NCBI GenBank assembly: GCA_030142905.1
Contig: JASJOG010000555.1
Coordinates: 1 to 64,000 of the forward strand
DNA: 64,000 bases
Reading direction: 5' to 3'
Origin: Heliopora coerulea
Taxonomy: Eukaryota > Cnidaria > Anthozoa > Scleralcyonacea > Helioporidae
Shown here: in pieces, positions 57,401 to 64,000 of the stretch
Numbering within the stretch: the first letter of the stretch is position 1
Layout of the letters: every line of letters starts with the position of its first letter
Translations under genes and position numbers: made by a program
Notes under the pieces: generated by a model
Told to the model about the DNA's origin: nothing
Databases searched by the model: none
Seen by the model: only the letters and a program-made list of their open reading frames with translations

Positions 57401-60400
57401 AATGGCGCCGCAGTTCTTGGGCTGACACTTAAAGAACATTTTTCGTTTATAGTTATGGAAAAAAGCAAAGACGACAAAAAAGAGTTAACCTGTATTGAGC
57501 TTCATGATTATATCGACTCCATTTGCAACGTCTGCTTTTCAGACGAAGATCCGTTTGAGGCAGTTGTTATTTTTCTTCATACAAGTATTGAGGTAACGTA
57601 TTGATTTAAAACAAATGGATGTCCTTCGTATTGATTTAAAACAAATAGATATCCTTACGTTGCAGATAAATAGTGTTTTTTCCGAAATCTCATTGGTTCC
57701 TCTAGCTCAGAATATCCCACACTATTCGCCTCCACTTCGATGAATAATTGTTCTCTATTCACGTCCGAGCAAAACAAGATGGCGTCCAGTTTTGTTTCTG
57801 TTACGGAAGAACTTTTGTCAGTAGACAAACCCACCGTGTCAGACAATACCAAAAAAGCAACGAAATTTGACTTTAAAGTATTCACAGATATGTGATATTT
57901 TTTTTTTAATTTTTAGTGATAAATGCAGTCAGGAAGTGTTCAAAATGTTTTGTTCACCAATGATGAGCGGGCGGCAAGCTAGCTTCATTTTCTTTACCAA
58001 AACTCGATGCTACTCCACGTATTCGCTGTTTTCTCCCCTCCCATCCTTTTGTAAATTCATAATGCTCCATGTCACTTTATTTTAACTTACAGCGAACTTT
58101 CGAAGAAAGAAAGAGAGGAGAAGCAAGGAAGACCTGGTTGGATATGATTGGCTATGCTGCAAAAACTAGTGGAGGAGATTTGGATCCCGTGTACAAAGCG
58201 ACTTTTGATGCACTGTACAATGATGCAGAGGCGCACGGACATGAGAAGGTAAAATTATATGCGTTGAAAAAAAAATAATAAAATATAACAAAAGCGGGAA
58301 CAACTGGTAAGCACGTTTTTACCTTACGCTGCATTGATATCGATCAAATCCAAATATGCATACTCCAGAACCGCACCCCCCAAAAAGTTCTATTTTAAAA
58401 CAAATCGCGTGAGCTTTAAATTAACCACTTCCAAACGTTACGCCTTTTGCTGGACTTGGTCACGTAGGTACAAAATTTAGCTTGTTGGATAGCAAAGACT
58501 TCAAACATTCGTCTCAAGACATTCATTTGAAGCTTTAAAACATTCGACAAAATTTAGGTTGCTGGATAGCAAAGTAATATCCTGAACATCTTAAAAACAT
58601 TCTATAAGCAATGAAAAATCTAGTCTAAACGGTTGACGTTTATATTCAAAAATGGTACATTGGTATTTCAGAGATTCAATCTATTCTGTCGCTCAGGCGC
58701 GAGATCTCCCGATTTCGTCGCGTTTTTGACTGAATCTCCCGATCTCCCGCTCAGCATGTTAAATCTTCCGCTTCCTTTCAAGCCATGTTATCGATAAAAA
58801 TTCACTGACATTTTTTACGAATAATGGGACATCTGTTTATTTACTACCATGCGCTGCGGCGCTGGTATTGCTATACGCACTAATTTTTATAACTTTAATT
58901 TTTATAAGGACTAATTTTTATAACTTTTACAGCTATAATTTATAACTTTAAAGACTAATTTATGATAAAGGAATGATACATTCATTGACGACATCATGAT
59001 TTTCTTGGCAAAATTAAATCAGGTGGCCTACATTTTACCTGAAAACCTCCCGACTAGCGGTGCCTTCTGGGAGGGAGGTCTCCCACTTAAGGTCATCCTG
59101 TGAATTTCAGCTCTGCCGTCTCACTTGAATAATACTCCAATTTTTACCCCGTAACCCCTTTCCTTTGACGAACTCCTAAACATTCTCCCATTTATTCGTG
59201 AATTATCATGGTGAATCAAATGAGAACCGATTTTCTTTAGAATTCTGCGTAAACCGAAGCGATTCTGAGTTTAAATGATGTGTTCCCTCAGAATTATTTC
59301 ATATTTAAATTAGTATAATATCGAGTAAAATTAAGGCTTAATGTCACGTGTGGTTTTATGGCTTCATAAACTAAGTGCTCGCGTTGCCAATGTCTTTATT
59401 ACTGTCCCTTTAGGTTGTAAGTTCATCCATCAGCTTACTGGAAAGTAATATAGATCCAGAGAATCTTCACCGTGGTGACACTGTACTCCGTTACGTAGCT
59501 GCTACTCCTAATGACATTCCTTTTGTGCTAAATAAAGTTCTGTACAGGGATTCAAAAGCAGTTAGTTTCGCTTCAGTGGATTCTGGTAGACCGATCCATG
59601 TAACAAAGGTTAACAATCACCCTGGAGTCTACTTGTGGAATCCTGAGACAAAAGAAATGGTAATGATAATAATGTTTTCTGTTCGTTTGTGTTTTTTTTT
59701 TTTTTGTATTTTTTTTTCATCAATCGTCAACGGTTGGAATCCTTGATACTCCTGCGACGTGAGCAGCTGTAACAGCCGGCAGCCTTTTGCCATTGCTTAC
59801 CTCAGCCAAAGGAATTCACGTCAAAGCTCTTCTGAGTGTTAGCATTCGTTTTTTAACCCGTTCCCGCTTATGGTTGTCGTGCATCAAAAAATTAGAACAA
59901 AAGAACAGATGAAAGACCAAAGGCAAAAACCAAAAAGACAACAAAGATAAAAAAAAAGGGAAGAAACCATTCATGAAAGATCTAACTGGATTGTTTTTGA
60001 GAACTCGTGCCATTTTTATTAATTACAGTGCATGCGGACGACAAAGTAGGAAGTGTCTATTAATACTGGATAATGGTATCAGCTACCTTAGCTGCTCACC
60101 CTAGAGGTTCAGTAGGTCCACCCTTCATGGGTCCAGTGTTACTACAGGAGGAAACCGGAGTACCCGGAGAAAACCTGCGATGTTTGGTAGAGTCAAACTG
60201 GACAACATTCTTCTCACATGTGACCAAGGTAACTTTAATCAGATTACGGCACAGAAGCGGAATCGAATCCTAGTCACAATGGTGAGAGACACGTGCACTA
60301 CCACTGTACCAGCAACATCGATGAGATTGGTCACTAGTCTAGTGGGCTGAAGTACCATTTCCTATTTGTTTATGTAGAAAATTACATTTTTTTTTCATAG

Positions 60401-63400
60401 GGAGCATCTGGATCGCTTATAGTACTTCCACTGAAGGATCATGAAAAAAGAGTAACTGGACTTCTGACGGTCGACACGTTAGCTGATCCAGAAGAAAAGT
60501 CTATATTTGTCGCTCATGAAATCAGTTACTACCAGGTCAGTACCGCTCAACTCTTTAAGGTCCCAGACCTCTTCCCTTGATGAGTTAGGCCTAAGGCACC
60601 GCCCCTGTCGGCTTAGAGGGATTTGATCGAAAGACACGAACTCCTGTGGGGACAGGTGTGATAACCTCATATTAACACGTTCATTTATGTAATTCTTGTA
60701 TGGTTTCAGGGTGTTGCCAAGGTCCTTGGCCAAGCCATGTCGTTTGTGGACATCCGTAGCAAGACAGTGAGAATTGCCGACTCCGCTATTTCGTGGATTC
60801 ATCGCCGCAGTCAGAGTGTGAAAAACATTAATTTCTATCTCGTTGAACCAGGACTGAATGTAAGTAAATGTTATCTTAACTCTTTTCTTCACTGCAGATC
60901 TCCATTGACAAGTGAAATCGTCTCGTGTTAACCAGAGTAAAATGTAGACTACAAGTTGCTTGTCGCAAACGTGTTAAGTCTTTCATCCTGACATTTATGT
61001 TCTATTTCAAATCATGTCTGTATCACTTTTATTCTAGCCGTCGGATGGACTTGTTTTAAGAAAAATGTTCACATTTGACTCAAACCATAAACGAGAAACC
61101 TACGCGCCTCCTTTGAGAATGAATCGTAAAGATAATTTGTTCAGGTAAAGCTGCCCTGCCGCTAAACGAATATACCATTGAGAGTAATTCAGCCAAGAAT
61201 GTAGTTCAGAAGACGAAGACAAACCGCTGACCTTGTGGGGTTCAGGTTAGGGTTTGGGTTGTGGTCTGGCTAGAGTTACGGTTTAAGGCTGCGATTGGGT
61301 TATGGTTAGGGTTAGGGTTTTGGTTACGGTGTGGGAGAGGTTCAGGGTTAGGTTAAGGTGACGTAAGCCCGCGATTGCGTGATTAAGTCACGTGCATTGG
61401 CTAAATTTCACTTGACCCAAAGGTCGTAAAGCGACGATACTCCTGAAAAATTCCTGACTTCTAGACGGGACATTAACCGCATAAATAAATTGGCGTCTGA
61501 GACTAAGAAATGTTTTCTTAGAATCAGTCAATGATATAGCTCAACGAATTTAATTCTTCTAATTAGAGTCGTTAAACCAAACGAAGTACACAAAACTTTT
61601 GTTAAAACTGATCTCCCAGGTATGGTTGTGGCCTACGACTGTTCATGCGAGCGTATTCGATTCAGGTTGGCTAGTATCTCTGCTAAACTACTGAGGAATT
61701 CCGCCATCATCGTTGCTCCGAGTTTAGAAACTCAAATTTTTAGTGTTCGTTCATTGTTTGGTATTCTCCCTGGAGATTAGAAACTGGCGAGAGTTCCTAC
61801 AATGTATAAGGCTGGTAAAGAGCTGTTTCCACAGGCGATTCTTTTTGCGAGTTTTCTCATCCTGAAGCATGCGATTGGGTAAACAACTCACCGAAGTATT
61901 GTACAGAATAGCTTTGGGCAACTGATCCGCAAGTCAATCCACTCGATCGCATTTGTCAGGATGCTAAAATTGCCCGTAAAATCGACGTATACCGTCTTAA
62001 AAAGGACGAGCACGGTCTTTCTATATTTGTTTCGTTTACCTGCAGGGACTACCTCTTTAAGTGCGCTGAAAGCTCAGAGACCATTACTGCAGATGCCTAT
62101 GGCGAGCGTCACGTCGCAATTCCCATTCGGGACGCTGAGGGCGTCGCCATTGGTATCGTCGACATCAGCATTGGTAGTATCAAAGAGTTGCCTGCTCACG
62201 AAATGAAAGAAATCCAGAAGGTGTTGCGACTTTTGGCCGTGGCTCATCGCGAAGTCGCGGGGGAGATTGCTGGACATGGAAAAAATATTGTTTTAGGTAA
62301 AGTACAAAATCTGAAGGATCAAAGACGCGCGAAATAACAGTCAATCGAAGTATTTGGTCAGGAAATCCTTGGCTATATGTTTTAAATCTTGTTAACTTTT
62401 TTTCAGAATCGCCGTCAACAGCTCCACAGTTAATCTACACTGCCGAAGTCAACTGAAAATGTTGACTCGAGCGGGATTTGAACTCCCACCTTCAGCATAC
62501 CGGTCCGCCGCTCTCTATTGGAGGCGAGTTTTTGTCCAATTTAACTGCACGAGATATTCTCGCGACAACTTAACGTTATCCATGAGAGGATGGATGTGCA
62601 GTGTTTCAATTCTATTTCAGAATCATCCTCAGGGTATTATGAAACGAAAACTTCACAATTAACCTACTTTTTCAGTTGACGTCGGCTGTGTAGGTTAATT
62701 GTGAAGTTTTCGTTTCATAATACCCTGAGGATGATTCTCAAATAGAACTCCACAGTCATTTGGGATAATGCAGTAAATAGCCAACAGAAGTGTGTTGGTT
62801 CAGTCTCTCGACTGTGCAGTTTGGATGTTTATTGCCACGAAACGAAATATTTGTGCCCGGTGAGGGCCCTTCGAAAACAAGTTGCCACTTCATTTATCTT
62901 CCTTCGTAGACCAAGTTCTCCGGCCATGCTTCGATAAACTGTGATGAGATATGAAAATAAGTTCCGAGGAAACTTTCTGATGTGAAAGAAATTATGATGA
63001 TTGGCCTTTACAACTCTCCCCAATCTCACCTTATACTCGAGATATTAAAATGTCTCTCATATGTAAACGATACAACTTTATGCTGAAGTTATCCTGAAAC
63101 GTTACTGGAAATTGTACACTGTGTATCCCACGTGTATACCGCCCTCAACAATATATTTGTATCCTTTAATGTCCAGTGTCCAATATGTCGTACTTCTGAG
63201 AACAAAAGAACCAGTGAGAAAATAAAGCAGCCACAAATAAAGAGCAAAGAACAAACGAAAAAATTTCAGGTGTGAAAGGGTTTATAACTAGAACTGGTTG
63301 ACATTCAGAGGGTTAATTGAGAATTAAATTGACTATGGAAAAGCTGTAAAGGTCAATTTAATCGTGCTCTTTCAAATTTGCTCACGCATTGGTTTTGCTC

Positions 63401-63547
63401 TTCGTACACAACAAACGTCAAATATTCACGACGCTTTTATTTTTCCACAGAGGTTGAAAAGGATAACGAAGAGTTTCGTATTGAGATCATGTTTGACAGA
63501 CTCATGTTGACCGACCTTCGTGAAAATGTGTCGAGACTAGACAACAG
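47290..63547 (+). CDS. EFCAB5: EF-hand calcium-binding domain protein 5, 5' 19 exons (continues past the right edge)
   Basis: Exons: 47290-47988, 49240-49300, 49645-49721, 49871-49983, 50208-50250, 52035-52134, 52825-53064, 54404-54557, 54648-54729, 55935-56091, 57162-57211, 57341-57592, 58093-58248, 59414-59659, 60401-60535, 60710-60859, 61038-61144, 62046-62296, 63451-63547. Phases agree; about 1056 aa so far (human about 1500). Exon 1 carries [34 protein letters not shown] and [19 protein letters not shown], the conserved N-terminal block of EFCAB5. A canonical EF-hand loop lies in exon 10 ([13 protein letters not shown]); a weaker one spans the exon 5/6 join (CDHDGIGVLD). Exons 14-18 ([40 protein letters not shown]) look GAF-like. 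Function is little known; expression in ciliated and testis tissue is typical. The 57211/57341 join is uncertain (weak donor GTTATA; alternative 57200 to 57381). The last donor is AG/GCAAGC, a GC-AG intron. Confidence 0.85.
48047..48098 (+). repeat. 52-bp exact duplicate of EFCAB5 exon 1 sequence inside intron 1
   Basis: Identical to 47909-47960, which is coding ([17 protein letters not shown] region). The offset is 138 bp, so the copy begins 58 bp after the exon's donor. It has no splice sites and probably arose by local duplication. Confidence 0.9.
48250..48500 (+). repeat. Pyrimidine microsatellite (CTCC)n / (CTTG)n in EFCAB5 intron 1
   Basis: Repeated CTCCCTCC and TTGCTCCC units, then pure GCTT repeats to about 48499. 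Ser/Leu/Pro-rich open frames over it are artefacts. Confidence 0.9.
48564..48612 (+). repeat. Copy 4 of the dispersed 40-60-bp repeat
   Basis: Reads CCCTTTGACAAGTAACATTG then TTTGGCATTAGCCTGAG, in EFCAB5 intron 1. Confidence 0.5.
49778..49835 (+). repeat. Copy 5 of the dispersed 40-60-bp repeat
   Basis: Reads CTCCATGACAAGTAAAATTG then TCTGGTGTTAACC, in EFCAB5 intron 3. Confidence 0.5.
50941..51131. mobile_element. 191-bp MITE with long terminal inverted repeats, EFCAB5 intron 5
   Basis: Starts AGCCTGGTTTCCATTAAGTC; read inward from the right it starts AGCCTGGTTTCCATTAAATC. The inside repeats GCGATT/AATCGC boxes, so the unit folds on itself. Flanking trinucleotides are TCA and TTA, a possibly decayed duplication. 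Confidence 0.7.
55265..55700 (+). repeat. Degenerate pyrimidine-rich (TTC/ATT)n tract in EFCAB5 intron 9
   Basis: TTATCATTATCATTA-type repeats, then TTCTTCTTC-type repeats with many interruptions. Leu/Phe/Ser-rich open frames here are artefacts. Confidence 0.75.
56766..56828 (+). repeat. Copy 6 of the dispersed 40-60-bp repeat
   Basis: Reads CAACTTGACAAGTAAAATTG then TCTGGCGTTAGCAAGAGTAA, in EFCAB5 intron 10. Confidence 0.55.
57007..57108. repeat. Inverted repeat, about 33-bp arms, EFCAB5 intron 10
   Basis: GAAAAATGTCATTCTTAACT plus TGTGATTCA near 57011-57039 is mirrored by TGAATCACAAGTTAAGAGTG plus ACATTTTTT near 57075-57103. Loop about 35 nt. Probably a small foldback element. Confidence 0.6.
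60095..60325 (-). mobile_element. tRNA-derived SINE between two EFCAB5 exons
   Basis: On the minus strand, box A TGGTACAGTGG (complement of 60301-60311) and box B GGATTCGATTCC (complement of 60259-60270) sit 30 bp apart, as in a tRNA-type Pol III promoter. The body then contains TCTCCGGGTACTCCGGTTTC, a motif met in many animal SINE bodies. It explains an exon-like open frame at 60073-60273. Confidence 0.7.
60895..60945 (+). repeat. Copy 7 of the dispersed 40-60-bp repeat
   Basis: Reads CTCCATTGACAAGTGAAATC then GTCTCGTGTTAACCAGAGTA, in EFCAB5 intron 16. Confidence 0.55.
61235..61345 (+). repeat. Degenerate interstitial telomere-like tract
   Basis: Several GGTTAG/GTTAGG/TTAGGG units, including GGTTATGGTTAGGGTTAGGG near 61300, with many interruptions, in EFCAB5 intron 17. 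TTAGGG is the usual animal telomere repeat. Confidence 0.6.
61815..61985. mobile_element. Reverse-oriented copy of the 37.5-kb MITE
   Basis: Reverse complement matches 37511-37691 closely, for example TCCTGACAAATGCGATCGA and AAGCTATTCTGTACAATACT. It lies just upstream of the EFCAB5 exon at 62046. Confidence 0.7.
62405..62550 (-). mobile_element. tRNA-derived SINE fragment, EFCAB5 intron 18
   Basis: On the minus strand GAGCGGCGGACCGGTATGCT leads to GGTGGGAGTTCAAATCCC, a tRNA-like anticodon-arm to T-arm layout with box B GTTCAAATCC (complement of 62474-62483), then CGCTCGAGTCAACATTTTC as tail. Box A is degenerate. Shares its tail with 13761-13890. Confidence 0.6.
62605..62745. repeat. Inverted repeat, arms of about 55 bp
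   Basis: AGAATCATCCTCAGGGTATT and onward to CACAATTAACCTAC is mirrored by GTAGGTTAATTGTGAAG through AATACCCTGAGGATGATTCT. The loop holds AGTTGACGTCGGCTGTG, similar to the tail of the SINE at 62405-62550, so this is a foldback of related material. Confidence 0.75.
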
Positions 63548-64000
63548 GCAAGCTATATCTCATTATTCAGTAATATGTATAGTTAGTTTACGTTGACAAT
63601 ATTTGTAAAGCCTGGATTCCATATTACTTTTTCTTCTCGCTATTGGTCTCTGTGTGACCAGACGCGGTAATTTAAATTACTTTTGGTAATTTTTGGTAAT
63701 TAAAAGTTTCTGGGAATTACTTTGGTAATTTTTTTGAAATTCTGGTATAATTGTTAATTAATTTGGAAATATTTCATTTTATTCATTTCTAAAACTTGAC
63801 TTTTTAAATTTTCTATCCCTGACATTATATCATTATAGAATGATTGAGACTTATAAGAGCTAGGAACTGCAGTTGTGCGTTTGTAATGAAGTTATTCTCA
63901 CAATTATGACAAAGAAGTCTGATGGCTAGCCAAATCGGAGGGTGTGTGACTTTTGATTATGATTTAGTATTTTTTTTTACGCCACTTTTGGTAATTATTT

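Noticed and set aside
60073..60273. Possible EFCAB5 exon between 59659 and 60401
   Set aside because: The sequence is a tRNA-derived SINE in antisense, and the flanking exons join in phase without it.

Overview
This window is animal nuclear DNA. Its genes are intron-rich with GT-AG junctions, the DNA is AT-rich, and the introns are full of microsatellites, short inverted-repeat DNA elements and tRNA-derived repeats. Gene content (ACAD10, an Lhx1/5 LIM-homeobox gene, RBM19, EFCAB5) and the repeat families suit an invertebrate, most likely an anthozoan cnidarian such as a coral. That placement is inferred from style and content, not proven. No prokaryotic, viral or organellar gene was seen.

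Layout. 1-1280: the first two coding exons of ACADS on the minus strand, which runs off the left edge. 2156-20381: complete ACAD10 on the plus strand, 27 exons and 1049 aa, head-to-head with ACADS. 20382-23490: mostly empty. 23491-27248: a complete Lhx1/5 gene on the minus strand, 4 exons and 368 aa. 27249-30500: upstream sequence of Lhx1/5 with no convincing gene. 30501-32737: a divergent pair made of one candidate first exon (minus) and a five-exon model for an unrecognised 218-aa protein (plus). 32990-43712: complete RBM19, 16 exons and 913 aa. 43713-45712: repeats. 45713-47004: a complete five-exon gene of 154 aa on the minus strand, unrecognised and made of exons too short to stand out as ORFs. 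47290 to the right edge: EFCAB5, at least 19 exons, not finished inside the window.

The genes do not form a pathway. ACADS and ACAD10 are both mitochondrial-type acyl-CoA dehydrogenases, RBM19 acts in ribosome biogenesis, Lhx1/5 is a developmental regulator, and EFCAB5 is a calcium-binding-family protein of poorly known role. The neighbourhood is notable because the human counterparts ACADS, ACAD10, LHX5 and RBM19 all lie in 12q24, while LHX1 and EFCAB5 lie in 17q11-q12, so this looks like a fragment of an ancient animal linkage block.

The most interesting non-coding signals are a full hammerhead-ribozyme fold in an ACAD10 intron, a near-perfect 330-bp palindrome in an RBM19 intron carrying a related motif, a small foldback element present twice with exact 13- and 15-bp target duplications, a 414-bp hAT-like element with an exact 8-bp target duplication and an inverted sister copy 4 kb away, and a 40-60-bp repeat seen at least seven times.
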